Origin: Desulfobacteraceae bacterium
GTDB taxonomy: Bacteria > Desulfobacterota > Desulfobacteria > Desulfobacterales > Desulfobacteraceae
Length of the DNA: 64,000 nt
Assembly: GCA_016743945.1 (NCBI GenBank)
Contig: JADGFI010000002.1
Coordinates: 18,923 to 82,922, forward strand
Reading direction: 5' to 3'
In this document: piece after piece, positions 16,831 through 26,173 of the stretch
Layout of the letters: each line of letters begins with the position of its first letter
Numbering within the stretch: position 1 is the first letter of the stretch
Position numbers and translations under genes: made by a program
The notes under the pieces: model-generated
The model's input: the letters and a program-made list of their open reading frames with translations, nothing else
The model's database searches: none
Told to the model about the DNA's origin: nothing

Positions 16831-17589
16831 ATGAATTTTGATCTAAAAGATAAAATCGCTCTTGTAACTGGTGCTAGCGCAGGTTTAGGAAAAGCGATTG
16901 CGCTCAGCCTTGCAAGAGAAGGTGCTAAAGTGGCTATTTCTGGGCGACGGAAAGAAGCCCTTGATGAAACAGCAATAAAAATTAAAAACGAAACCGAAGC
17001 AAAGGTGTTAACGTTTGTCGGAGATATGACACAAAAAGAAAATGTAACCGCATTTGTTAATCAAGTTGTTGATGATTGGAATACTATTCATATTCTTGTG
17101 AACAATGTTGGTCAAGCGACACGCGGTCAACTTGATTCATTATGCCAGCGTGATTGGCAACAAGCATTTGAAGTTAACTTACTAAGTGCAGTCTATTGTA
17201 CTAAGCAGGTGACTCCTTTAATGAAAAAACAGAAATGGGGAAGAATCATAAATATTTCAGCTCTTTCAGGTACAGAACCCGGTGAAGAATTAATTGTTTC
17301 AAATGTTGTAAAATCCGGAGTCATTAGTTTTTCAAAAACACTGTCACGGGAATTAGCTTCGTACAATATTTTAGTCAATTGTGTATCTCCCGGATTAATC
17401 AACTCTCCTCAAAATGACGGTTACTTCTCTAAGCAAGAAAGGGAAATAGTTCAAAAAACAATTCCGCTTCAAAGGTTTGGGGAACCAAAAGAATTTGCAG
17501 ATACTGTCGTTTTTTTATGCTCGGAACGAGCAAGTTATGTTACCGGAATAAATTTGATTGTTGATGGAGGAGTTAGTCATAGTGTTTGA
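16831..17589 (+). CDS. SDR-family oxidoreductase lacking the canonical active-site Tyr
   Basis: A 252-residue short-chain dehydrogenase-like protein. The nucleotide-binding TGASAGLGKAIA loop at residues 13-24 and the NNVG motif are present, as is the C-terminal VTGINLIVDGG segment of FabG-like enzymes. After the catalytic Ser region (NISALSGTEPGEE), the position of the YxxxK motif reads SNVVKSG, so Tyr is replaced while Lys remains. A branch of the SDR family with SNxxR/K in this place exists, and its chemistry is poorly defined. It is monocistronic; substrate unknown. Confidence 0.78.
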   Translation: MNFDLKDKIALVTGASAGLGKAIALSLAREGAKVAISGRRKEALDETAIKIKNETEAKVLTFVGDMTQKENVTAFVNQVVDDWNTIHILVNNVGQATRGQLDSLCQRDWQQAFEVNLLSAVYCTKQVTPLMKKQKWGRIINISALSGTEPGEELIVSNVVKSGVISFSKTLSRELASYNILVNCVSPGLINSPQNDGYFSKQEREIVQKTIPLQRFGEPKEFADTVVFLCSERASYVTGINLIVDGGVSHSV

Positions 17590-17823
17590 TTTAAATCATT
17601 CTGATCAAACAATATGGAAAAGCAAAAATTTATAAAGATTTAGGCAAAGTTATAAAATCAAACACAATTCAATTGCAAAACTTTTTCAGGTAGATGTATA
17701 AGGTTGATGTGATAAAAACACCAAAAAGAGAAAAAACCGCTCTGTTTCATGACGGTAACATTCTCAGTACGGTAAAAAACGGGTTTTTCGTGCCGAGAAG
17801 CAAAAAGGCTGCTTAATCTGGGG

Positions 17824-18867
17824 ATGAACCCGGAGGCAAAAAGGGGAAACATGGAACCAAAAGTAACTCAAGTTGCTGAAGTTGATTTTGAGCAGATAAA
17901 AAATAGTGCTTCTTCAAAGCCAGAAATCGGAAAGCAAAAATATCCTGGCTGCTTCAAAAAAACCATAGCATTTTTTATTGATCACCTTATAATCACGGCA
18001 TTGGGTGCTATTGTTTTCTTCCCGCTTTCAGATTTCTTTAATTCACTTTACCAGCATGGCTGGATACCAGGTTACCTGATATCTGCCATTTATTTTTCCC
18101 TGTTAGAGAGTTCCCTTCTAAAAGGACAAACAATCGGGAAAAAAATATTTTCTATAAAAGTAGCCGATTTAAAAGGGAGACTCATTTTTCCTCTTTTTGC
18201 GTTAGGTCGTTACTTATTGATAACAATCCCATTACTGAATAGTGCTATAAGCGAGTCTTTAGCGACTACAATTGGAATAACAAATACAACTATTGGGGGG
18301 GCGATTTTTCTAACAATTGTTGGAATTTTATTTGTTGGAAATACATTTTTTATGTTGCTGCACCCTCAAAAAAGAGGTTTGCATGATATTATATTTGGAT
18401 CTATCGTTGTTCCAGTTAATTACGAACCTACAGACGAAATTAAAAATTTTACACTAAAGCCTCTGATAAGTAGTTTTGTTGGGTTTGCTCTCTTGGTAAC
18501 ATTTTTTGGAAATTTATATTTCAATGTTAGAAAAAACCCAGACTTCTCCGACATCAGCAATCTGTCTGAGAAAATCCAAAAAGCCAGCTCATTGCCAAAT
18601 ATTTCAGCCTCATATAAAACATTTGCAATGAATGGAAAATTGACCTCTTTTGCGATTGAGGTCCATGTACCAGTACCCTACGATAAATTTGATGAAGATG
18701 AATACATTGAATCCATATCAACAAAGCTTTATTCTCTTGTGAAAACTATTAACACGAATCCAAAAGTAGATACTATAACATTGGTATTTCATGCTCAAAA
18801 ATATATTGGCGTATTACCGGTATCTAAGACAAACAAAAATCGGAAAAAAATATCGGAAATAAAATGA
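17824..18867 (+). CDS. RDD-family membrane protein
   Basis: A 347-residue protein with an RDD domain. A cytoplasmic lead ends at GCFKKTIAFFIDHLIITALG, where the Arg-Asp pair of the family is changed to KT...ID. Four to five membrane helices follow, including the loop LLKGQTIGKKIFSIKV (family motif GxTxGK) and HPQKRGLHDIIFGSIVV. A last helix near residues 215-233 precedes a soluble C-terminal domain of about 110 residues. RDD proteins have been linked to ion transport and stress, but no function can be assigned here. A start at ATG 17851 (after AAAAGGGG) is as likely as 17824. Confidence 0.72.
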   Translation: MNPEAKRGNMEPKVTQVAEVDFEQIKNSASSKPEIGKQKYPGCFKKTIAFFIDHLIITALGAIVFFPLSDFFNSLYQHGWIPGYLISAIYFSLLESSLLKGQTIGKKIFSIKVADLKGRLIFPLFALGRYLLITIPLLNSAISESLATTIGITNTTIGGAIFLTIVGILFVGNTFFMLLHPQKRGLHDIIFGSIVVPVNYEPTDEIKNFTLKPLISSFVGFALLVTFFGNLYFNVRKNPDFSDISNLSEKIQKASSLPNISASYKTFAMNGKLTSFAIEVHVPVPYDKFDEDEYIESISTKLYSLVKTINTNPKVDTITLVFHAQKYIGVLPVSKTNKNRKKISEIK

Positions 18868-19009
18868 TAGCTACCGAACCCGTTACTGGAATTGATTTGG
18901 GGGATACTGAGCGACTCTTAAAGCTATCAGGGTTTGTCGGTATCAAGCCCCAAACTCCGTTTAATCGTTATGGATCAACAGCAGAATCCAATGATTGACA
19001 AGGCCTGCA

Positions 19010-19159
19010 ATGTTTCAAACAGCTATCGGAGCAATTAGCGCCTGTATTGCCGCCATAATTTTCACGAGCAGTATTGAATATATCATCGGAAGCATCTTAA
19101 TAGGAACCGTTATAGGATTTACTGCCAATATCTGGATCAAGGCTGTACTGATCCCGTAA
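19010..19159 (+). CDS. Possible 49-residue membrane peptide
   Basis: ATG 19010 opens a 49-residue frame with two hydrophobic stretches (GAISACIAAIIFTSSI and GSILIGTVIGFTANIWI), resembling a glycine-rich membrane hairpin. No ribosome site is obvious. The remainder of 18868-19501 holds no other supported gene; at 19434-19475 a TTAACTTAAC sequence is followed by a small GC hairpin (CGGC-TGC-GCCG). Confidence 0.3.
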   Translation: MFQTAIGAISACIAAIIFTSSIEYIIGSILIGTVIGFTANIWIKAVLIP

Positions 19160-19501
19160 GATCGGTTCATATATACTTTATAAAGGGACAACAATGAAAA
19201 AAATCATGGCATCAATAACGATCAATTGATGTCAGCCCGTGAACATGAAACATTTTAAATTATTTGCACACTGATTTTCGACAACAGGACTATGAAGAAC
19301 AAGAGAAGTTAAAAATTATGAATAATTAAGGCCGGAACCAAAAAAGATTAAGAGAAGTTTTGACCTCCAAAAACTATAATTGAAATTTAGCTATTTTTTA
19401 GAAAAAATATTCAACAAGCAAAAATGAACCAAATTTTACCGGTTAACTTAACGTTTTCGGCTGCGCCGCATTACTTGAAATAAATGAGATGAGGAATTGA
19501 A

Positions 19502-20779
19502 ATGAATTTTTTACAACCGCAGCATTTAATGATCAGTGTCGAAAAAAAGGGTCCTGACAAATTACTCAAACAAAGCTTTCCACTGCGAGTTGGTATATAT
19601 TCGGAAATCAAGACCCGGGATTTTGAGTTCTGCTTTAACCTGAACGGTGAGATCAAATCAATTCGAGGGCTTAAGCCTGACTGGCCCCATCCTGCAGAAC
19701 AATTTAAACGGACTGCCGGAAATGATTGGGTTTATTATACTGTTGGTGATAAAAGCGGCAATGACGGGATTGTTTCCTGGATGGGGGAGTATTACCTGCC
19801 TTGTTTACCATATACCAGCAACCCGATATGGGAAATCAAGTATTTTTCCAATCCCGTGGTTATGAGTGCCCTGGCAGAATGGTCCCAATTATTTGCCAAT
19901 TTGTATATGGCGAATTCAAAAGGATTATACCCCCATGCAAAAGATCTCATAGAACGGATACTGGCCAATGATGACCAAATTCTTCATGAACGCTCCCAGC
20001 AACTGAACAAAATTATTGGCAGCAGGGTTTCAGTACTTCCGCCCGATACACGACATGCGGATTATGATATCGTTCCATTGAATATTGCTGATGGATGTCT
20101 TTATCATTGTAAATTCTGCTGTGTTAAAACAGATCAAAAATTTCAAAAAAGATCAAAAGAAAATATCCAGGAACAGCTTGTTGCCTTGAAAGATCATTTT
20201 GGTGCGGATATAGTCAATTATCATGCTCTTTTCCTTGGCAATCATGATGCCCTTGCCGCAGGGGAAGAATTGATTTGCTTTGCCGCAAGAAAGGCGTATC
20301 AAGCATTTGGGTTCAGGCAGCGCCTGGATCAAAAACCTTTGTTGTATCTATTTGGCAGTGTGGGATCGTTCTTGGGTGCGGGCCAGGCTTTATTTGAACA
20401 ATTGAATCAATTGCCCTTTTACACCTATATTAATATTGGATTTGAATCCATTGATTCAAAAACCCTCTCCCAGATAGGTAAACCGATTACACCGGAACAG
20501 GTAAAAAAAGCGTTCGGGAAAATGATAAAAATTAATGATACTTTTGATGGGATAGAAGTCACCGGTAATTTTATCGCAGGAGACAACTTATCATCCGAAC
20601 ATGACGATTCCCTGGCCGATTTTTTAAAACATGTCAATGTAAAAAGAAAATCAAAAGGTGCGATATATTTATCCCCGCTAAAGGACAGTCCCAAGAAAAG
20701 AGAACTTTTGCCGCAGTTTTACAAAATAAAAGAAAAAAGCTGTCTGCCGGTATTTGTTTACCTGATCCAGCGATTGTGA
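19502..20779 (+). CDS. Radical SAM protein
   Basis: A 425-residue radical SAM enzyme. The cluster motif is CLYHCKFC (CxxxCxxC) near residues 200-207, preceded by the strand DIVPLNIADG. NYHALFLGNHDAL and the glycine-containing strands that follow match the rest of the partial TIM barrel. An N-terminal domain of about 190 residues with no family that I recognise precedes the barrel, which is unusual and may bind substrate. The start is supported by GAGGAA about nine bases before the ATG. No obvious peptide or partner gene is adjacent apart from the isomerase-like gene at 21136. Confidence 0.78.
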   Translation: MNFLQPQHLMISVEKKGPDKLLKQSFPLRVGIYSEIKTRDFEFCFNLNGEIKSIRGLKPDWPHPAEQFKRTAGNDWVYYTVGDKSGNDGIVSWMGEYYLPCLPYTSNPIWEIKYFSNPVVMSALAEWSQLFANLYMANSKGLYPHAKDLIERILANDDQILHERSQQLNKIIGSRVSVLPPDTRHADYDIVPLNIADGCLYHCKFCCVKTDQKFQKRSKENIQEQLVALKDHFGADIVNYHALFLGNHDALAAGEELICFAARKAYQAFGFRQRLDQKPLLYLFGSVGSFLGAGQALFEQLNQLPFYTYINIGFESIDSKTLSQIGKPITPEQVKKAFGKMIKINDTFDGIEVTGNFIAGDNLSSEHDDSLADFLKHVNVKRKSKGAIYLSPLKDSPKKRELLPQFYKIKEKSCLPVFVYLIQRL

Positions 20780-21135
20780 ATACTTAAGTAAAACGAGGTC
20801 ACGCTTTGATTTTGTCTTATGAGTTTCATGGTGAGTTCCAGACCGACCGGGCGGGTTGGGAATACGCCATATATGAAAACCTGCGCCTTCTGCTTGACCA
20901 TTGGCCTGCCAAAATCCTATGGGTTGTGGCAGTTGCAAAAAAAAACATTGCGCATTATTTAAAAGGACGGCCATCATTGCAGGGCTCGTATACCTATCAA
21001 TCTTAATAGTTATCGATTCTATAGTATAAATTTTTTGCTCAATAAAAATAGATATACTGATTGAAGTTTGAGAGAAATTGGATAAAATAGAAACATTTGG
21101 CTTAACCGAGTGCCCACCGAATAAAGGAAAACGCG
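20780..21135 (+). other. Stretch without a supported gene
   Basis: Short frames occur on both strands, but none has a ribosome site, known motif or convincing start. AAGGAAAACGCG just before 21136 is the ribosome site of the next gene. Confidence 0.35.
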
Positions 21136-21900
21136 ATGAAAATAGGAATAATGAACAACCCGTCAAAATCAGTCTATGATGAGGCAACGTTCTGCGGCAA
21201 AGCCGGTTTCGACTTTTTGGATTTAACCATCGAAGGTCCTTGCGCCATCAACGTTGATATTGGTAAATTGAGGCCGATCCTTGATGCCTATGGCTTATAT
21301 ATCACTGGGCATACCGACCCCTGCCTTCCATATGCGTATCCGATCCAGGGAGTCCGGGACGCCTGTTTAAAGGAACTGGAGCGATGTGCAGGGATATTTT
21401 CCGCCCTGGGGGCGAAGGTCATGAATATCCATCCCTGCTATTTTTGTCCACCAGCCATGGGAAAAGAGTTGGTCTCTTTTCATATGGAGGCATTACAACC
21501 CATTGTTGAAATGGCTGCATCATATGGGCTCACAATGGTACTTGAAAATTATAAAGCCCCTTTTGACCGCGTTTCCACCTTTAAGAATCTACTGACGGAA
21601 GTACCGGGTTTAAAACTGCATCTCGATTTCGGACACTCAAACTTCGGCATGGATAATCATGAGGTTTTTTGCGGAGAATTGGGAGAACACATCCAGCATG
21701 TTCATTTTTCCGACAACCGATCCAGATCCGATGATCATATGCCTCTGGGTGTAGGAACCGTGAATTGGAAAAACGCAGTGAATTCATTAAAGGCAACCGG
21801 TTACAATAGTACCATTACCTTGGAAATTTTCTGCAATGATCCTATGCAACACAAATATCTGGATCTGAGCCGAGAGTTGATTCAAAAACTCTGGGAATAA
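21136..21900 (+). CDS. Sugar phosphate isomerase/epimerase-like TIM-barrel protein
   Basis: A 254-residue xylose isomerase-like (AP endonuclease 2 family) barrel. Metal-ligand positions are seen as a Glu in MVLENYKAPF, the Asp and His in LHLDFGHSNF, His in HVHFSDNRS and Glu in TLEIFCND. Enzymes of this fold isomerise or epimerise sugars, inositols or hydroxypyruvate, or dehydrate keto-acids. It is the last + strand gene before the convergent 20-kb operon. AAGGAAAACGCG precedes the ATG. The substrate is not deducible. Confidence 0.78.
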   Translation: MKIGIMNNPSKSVYDEATFCGKAGFDFLDLTIEGPCAINVDIGKLRPILDAYGLYITGHTDPCLPYAYPIQGVRDACLKELERCAGIFSALGAKVMNIHPCYFCPPAMGKELVSFHMEALQPIVEMAASYGLTMVLENYKAPFDRVSTFKNLLTEVPGLKLHLDFGHSNFGMDNHEVFCGELGEHIQHVHFSDNRSRSDDHMPLGVGTVNWKNAVNSLKATGYNSTITLEIFCNDPMQHKYLDLSRELIQKLWE

Positions 21901-22030
21901 GTATCAGTCTTAAGAACACAACCAAAATGCTTGCAATTATTTTTAACAAATAAAATTGGCAGGTATTCGATTCGTTGATATGTAGACTATTTATTTTCTA
22001 AAAAGTTCAAGTGTCTTTTTTTTAAACAAA

Positions 22031-22060
22031 AAAATGCTAGGGATTCCATCGTGGCATTTT
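22031..22060 (-). terminator. Rho-independent terminator of the bam/etf operon
   Basis: AAAATGC (22031-22037) and GCATTTT (22054-22060) form a 7-bp stem. On the - strand the second arm runs into TTTTTTTG, the expected U-tract. It lies 53 bases beyond the stop of the ETF oxidoreductase gene. The flanking A-tract could also make it serve the + strand gene, so it may be bidirectional. Confidence 0.6.
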
Positions 22061-22112
22061 GATTATGTACCCAAGGTTCATTTATGATTCTAAAAAGAAA
22101 TTGCAACGATCC

Positions 22113-24221
22113 TTATGCCATATTATTTGCCACAAGTTCTGAAATATCCTGTGTTCGTATTTCTTCTTCTTTGTTCAGTTCCTTCATGCCGTCTTCGAGC
22201 ATGGTCAGGCAAAAGGGACATGCCACGGCCAGGGTTGCCACTTTCTGATTTGTGATTTCTTCTGCCCGCTCCAGATTAATTCTCTTGCCGATGGTCTCTT
22301 CCATCCACATTCTTCCGCCGCCGGCACCACAGCAAAAACTTTCCTGGCCCTGTCGATCAAGTTCTGTGAGCCCCTCTTTTGAAAGGGATTGTAAGATTGA
22401 TCTGGGTTCATCGTAAATTGAATTGTACCGGCCCAGGTAACAGGGATCGTGGTAGGTAAGCGATCCCTCCAAGGAATTTTTCAGGGTGATTTTACCGGAA
22501 GCTACAAGTTCAGCAATGAACTGGGTATGATGGATCACTTCGTAATTTCCGCCCATTTGGGGATATTCATGTTTGAGGGTATTGAGACAATGGGGGCAGG
22601 CGGCGATGATTTTTTTCACCTTGTAATTGTTCAGGGTTTCGATGTTTTCCTGGGCCATCATCTGGTACATCATCTCATTGCCGGCACGCCGGGCAAAATC
22701 ACCGGTGCATTTTTCTTCTGTCCCCAGTATGGCAAAACTAATACCCGCCTTTTGTAAAATTTTCACCAGGCTTACCGACACTTTTTTACTTCGGTCATCA
22801 AAGGAACCGGCACAGCCGACCCAGAGCAAATAGTCGACATCCGCATCATCGGCCATGAGGTTAACCTCCAGACCCGCAGCCCAGTCAGCACGTTTGTCAT
22901 ACCCGATTCCCCAGGGATTTCCATTGCGCTCAAGGCCTTTAAATGCCACATTCAACTCCTTGGGATAGGCTTCGGCCATCAATGTCTGGCCCTGGCGCAG
23001 GGCAATGATCCTTGGGACATGCTCAATGGTAACAGGACAGACCTGTTCACAGGCCCGGCAGGTGGTGCAGGCCCAGAGAGCGTCTTCAGATATCACTTCA
23101 CCGACCAGCGGCTTTTTGCTGGCAAGTTCGGCCATGGCCGCCTTGATTCCTTCGATTTTTTCGGGGTCGTCAGCGTCTTTGATGGTGGCGGCCAAGGCTG
23201 CTCTTTTAATAAGGTTATCAGCGTTTTCTAATAGTTCAAATTTCAGGCTATCATTGAAATCAAGCAGATTTAACGGCTTATCCGTGGTGTAGGTAGGACA
23301 AACCTCCTTACACCGGCCGCACTCGGTACAGGTATACAGGTCCAATCCCTGTTTCCAATTGAGCTGGTGGATATGATTGAGCCCTAGGGATTCGTCCTCC
23401 CAGGCGGCTTCATCTTCCAGATCCAGAACTTTTGAGCGTTCATGGGGATAGCCCAGGCTCTTTAGAAACACATTGGGCAAGGCCGTGATGACATGGAAGT
23501 GTTTTCCTGTGGGCAATAAATTAAGGAAGATCAATTGGGTGATAATATGCAGCCAGAACATGGCGACCAATAGGTACCCGGTGGCAGCAGACCCCATCCC
23601 TGAGATGAGGGATGCCGCCCCGACCGAGACCGGTGTCCAGAGAAACTCGTGACCAAACCTGGGATTATTAAAAAAATGAAGATCACCGGGATTATGATGC
23701 AGAACAATCAAATTATAGCGGGCCCCGTCCAGCAGGAGGTCGGAAATCATCAAGATACCGATCAGCCCCAGAACAAGATAGGCTTCCCAGGTATTGTGCA
23801 TCCGGGAGGGCTTGAGCACTGCCCGGCGAAAGATGGCGTAAATCACCATCAATAAAACAATCCCCTCCATGATATCTTTCAAGCCGATATACAGATAGCC
23901 TATCAGGAAATCATCTCCCAGAAACGGCAGTTGAAACCCTTGTATAAACCCTTCACCGTAAAGGGTCAGGCTGCGGATGATCAGAATGCAGAATCCCCAA
24001 AAGATAAAGGCATGCATGATACCGGATGCCCATTCTCTTTTCCTTCCCACCAGGCGTTTCTGGCCAATGGCGATGACCACCATGTTTTTGAACCGCTGGG
24101 TGATATGGTCGGCCCGGTTTGTGTGTTCCAGTGCCATGAGCAATCGGATTTTGAAATACATGGTTCGGCCAAAAACAGCCAGGCCGACAATGAGCAGTGC
24201 AGACATCAAAAGGGGATTCAT
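22113..24221 (-). CDS. Membrane ETF:quinone oxidoreductase-type Fe-S protein (EMO/EtfOx-like)
   Basis: A 702-residue membrane-bound electron carrier that takes electrons from ETF and delivers them to a membrane quinone. The N-terminal 240 residues hold about six membrane helices of the NarI-like cytochrome b type. Two 4Fe-4S motifs follow, CTECGRCKEVCP and CTTCRACEQVCP. The C-terminal half has two CCG domains of the HdrB/HdrD type (ACPHCLNTLKHEYP, HDPCYLGRYN, CCGAGGGRMWM, CPFCLTMLEDG). It follows etfB-etfA with an 87-base gap, the usual order of etf loci in anaerobes. In this operon it probably links acyl-CoA oxidation steps, or the Bam complex, to the membrane. Confidence 0.85.
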   Translation of the reverse strand: MNPLLMSALLIVGLAVFGRTMYFKIRLLMALEHTNRADHITQRFKNMVVIAIGQKRLVGRKREWASGIMHAFIFWGFCILIIRSLTLYGEGFIQGFQLPFLGDDFLIGYLYIGLKDIMEGIVLLMVIYAIFRRAVLKPSRMHNTWEAYLVLGLIGILMISDLLLDGARYNLIVLHHNPGDLHFFNNPRFGHEFLWTPVSVGAASLISGMGSAATGYLLVAMFWLHIITQLIFLNLLPTGKHFHVITALPNVFLKSLGYPHERSKVLDLEDEAAWEDESLGLNHIHQLNWKQGLDLYTCTECGRCKEVCPTYTTDKPLNLLDFNDSLKFELLENADNLIKRAALAATIKDADDPEKIEGIKAAMAELASKKPLVGEVISEDALWACTTCRACEQVCPVTIEHVPRIIALRQGQTLMAEAYPKELNVAFKGLERNGNPWGIGYDKRADWAAGLEVNLMADDADVDYLLWVGCAGSFDDRSKKVSVSLVKILQKAGISFAILGTEEKCTGDFARRAGNEMMYQMMAQENIETLNNYKVKKIIAACPHCLNTLKHEYPQMGGNYEVIHHTQFIAELVASGKITLKNSLEGSLTYHDPCYLGRYNSIYDEPRSILQSLSKEGLTELDRQGQESFCCGAGGGRMWMEETIGKRINLERAEEITNQKVATLAVACPFCLTMLEDGMKELNKEEEIRTQDISELVANNMA

Positions 24222-24308
24222 AAATACCTCATCAACAATTATTGTACCAATAGGGGATTAGGCAGTTCAAATACAAATGACCCTGAACTGCCCATTGGAA
24301 ACCTTGGG

Positions 24309-25265
24309 TTACCCTCTAATTTTTTTTATTTCTTCTTGAAGAATCGGCACCACCTCAAAAAGGTCCCCGACAATACCATAGTCCGCCACGTTAAAGATGG
24401 GGGCTTCCGGGTCTTTGTTCACCGCCAGAATTGTTTTTGAACCGGTCATCCCCGCAAGGTGCTGAATGGCCCCGGAGATACCCATGGCCATGTAGAGGGA
24501 AGGGGCGACGATTTTACCGGTCTGCCCAACCTGTTTGTTGTGTGCCATGAACCCGCCGTCCACCATGGCCCGGGAAGAGCCGAACCCGGCACCAAGATCG
24601 TTGGCCAGTCCTTTTACAAGATCGATACCGGCCTGATCCTTGGCCCCTCGGCCTACTGAAATAACGATGTCGGCATCGGCAAGATCGATGTCGCCGCTGG
24701 CATCTGACAAAATTTCTTTGATGACCGCTCTCAGATCTGCTGCGGGGATGGAAAGTTTTACCGCATTTTCTGTTCCACTTATGTCAGCAGTTGCCTCAAA
24801 GGCCCCTGCCCTGACAACTGCCACCAGAATTTGGGTATTGACCTTGATGCGCTGGATCACCTTGCCTGCAATGGCTGGTCTAACTACCTGGATCTGCTCT
24901 CCTAGGGTCACATCGGTAATTTCCGTTGCACAGGCCGCATTTAGCTGGACAGCAACTCTTGGAGCAACGGTCTTGCCTGTTTCGGAAAACCCAAACCAGA
25001 TCATGGTGGCTTCAAAGGCTTTGGCCGCTTCAACAACACAAGCGGCATAGGGGCCGGCAGAAAATAGGGCAAGGCTTGGGTCATCTGCAATGTACTGGGT
25101 ATCAGACCCTGCAGCTGCCAATTCTTTGGTGAGAGATTCGATATTGCTGCCGATGGCCACAACGGCTGTTTTAGCTCCCAGCTGTTTTGCTTTTGATAAG
25201 AGTTCGGCTGTGCTGCTTTTTAGAACACCGTCTTTGATGTCTGCGATTACAAGTATATTCGCCAT
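24309..25265 (-). CDS. etfA: Electron transfer flavoprotein alpha subunit
   Basis: A 318-residue EtfA. The N-terminal Rossmann-like domain begins MANILVIADIKDGVLK. The C-terminal FAD domain carries VGRGAKDQAGIDLV and the signature GQTGKIVAPSLYMAMGIS, followed by AVNKDPEAPIF and ADYGIVGDLFEVVP. It pairs with EtfB upstream to carry electrons from acyl-CoA dehydrogenases to the oxidoreductase encoded downstream. No ferredoxin domain is fused at the N-terminus. Sequence alone does not settle whether this ETF confurcates or bifurcates. Confidence 0.93.
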   Translation of the reverse strand: MANILVIADIKDGVLKSSTAELLSKAKQLGAKTAVVAIGSNIESLTKELAAAGSDTQYIADDPSLALFSAGPYAACVVEAAKAFEATMIWFGFSETGKTVAPRVAVQLNAACATEITDVTLGEQIQVVRPAIAGKVIQRIKVNTQILVAVVRAGAFEATADISGTENAVKLSIPAADLRAVIKEILSDASGDIDLADADIVISVGRGAKDQAGIDLVKGLANDLGAGFGSSRAMVDGGFMAHNKQVGQTGKIVAPSLYMAMGISGAIQHLAGMTGSKTILAVNKDPEAPIFNVADYGIVGDLFEVVPILQEEIKKIRG

Positions 25266-25352
25266 TTTGTTTTCCTCTCTTATTTATTGGATCGGGTATT
25301 AATCGGATATGAATCAGAATTAATGTCCAAGGTGACCAGAATAAAAAATTAC

Positions 25353-26129
25353 CTATAATACCTTGGCTTCACTGGCCAGAAGTGCAACGACCTGGGCGGT
25401 AATCTCGGCGGCATCGCCTTCAAATTTTTGCCCGGCCTGGCGGGTTTCCGATTTCATGAATTCAGCAATTTCCGATTTAGCAGCACCCACCTCATCAGGG
25501 GTTATTCCCAATTCCGCCAGATCCATTGTCTGGATTTTCTTTTTCTTTGCCATCATGATACCCCTCATGGCCGGCAATCGAGGTTCATTAATACTATCAC
25601 TCACCGTAACCACGGCAGGCAGGGTAAGTTCTACAATTTCGGTTCCCGTGTCCCCTAACCGGGACACTTTAATGTGCTCTTCGTCCACCACCTCAATGGA
25701 AATCACATTGGAGACGCAGGGAACTTGCAGATACTCGGCCAACATAATCCCGGTCTGGCCGCTGTCTGTGTCCTGGGCCTGTTTTCCGGTGATAACAAGA
25801 TCATAGGTCCCCGTCTCGTAAACCTTTTGCAACACCTTGGCAAAAACAGCGCTATCCGGTGCCGTCAGTGACGGATCATCAATCAAAATCCCGTTTTCAA
25901 TTCCCATGGCATAGCACTTGCGGATCATATCAATGTTGTCTTGTCCGCCGATGCTCACCAAGGTTGTTTGTGCCCCATTATTTTCCTTGAGCTGCACAGC
26001 GGCTTCCACTGCATTTTCATCCCAGGCATTAATCACATATTGCAGGCCATCTTCGATAATGGCACCATTCTCAATGTGGATGTTCAATTCCACATCAACG
26101 ACTCGTTTTACGGTTGTGAGAATTTTCAA
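25353..26129 (-). CDS. etfB: Electron transfer flavoprotein beta subunit
   Basis: A 258-residue EtfB: MKILTTVKRVVDVELNI at the start, the conserved INAWDENAVEAAVQLKE, and the adenosine-binding segment DLVITGKQAQDTDSGQTG with the signature region near residues 110-130. It forms the heterodimer with EtfA (87-base gap). The gene starts 44 bases after fdhD in the same direction, so the etf module is probably read from the bam operon, although a separate promoter in the gap cannot be excluded. Confidence 0.93.
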   Translation of the reverse strand: MKILTTVKRVVDVELNIHIENGAIIEDGLQYVINAWDENAVEAAVQLKENNGAQTTLVSIGGQDNIDMIRKCYAMGIENGILIDDPSLTAPDSAVFAKVLQKVYETGTYDLVITGKQAQDTDSGQTGIMLAEYLQVPCVSNVISIEVVDEEHIKVSRLGDTGTEIVELTLPAVVTVSDSINEPRLPAMRGIMMAKKKKIQTMDLAELGITPDEVGAAKSEIAEFMKSETRQAGQKFEGDAAEITAQVVALLASEAKVL

Positions 26130-26173
26130 ATTGTCCTCCTCATTATATTAGGGTTTAGCAAGATAATTAATTT

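Noticed and set aside
22627-24440. Long + strand open frames opposite the etf genes
   Set aside because: They lie antisense to well-conserved genes, have no ribosome sites and their products show no known motifs; they are by-products of GC-biased codon use.
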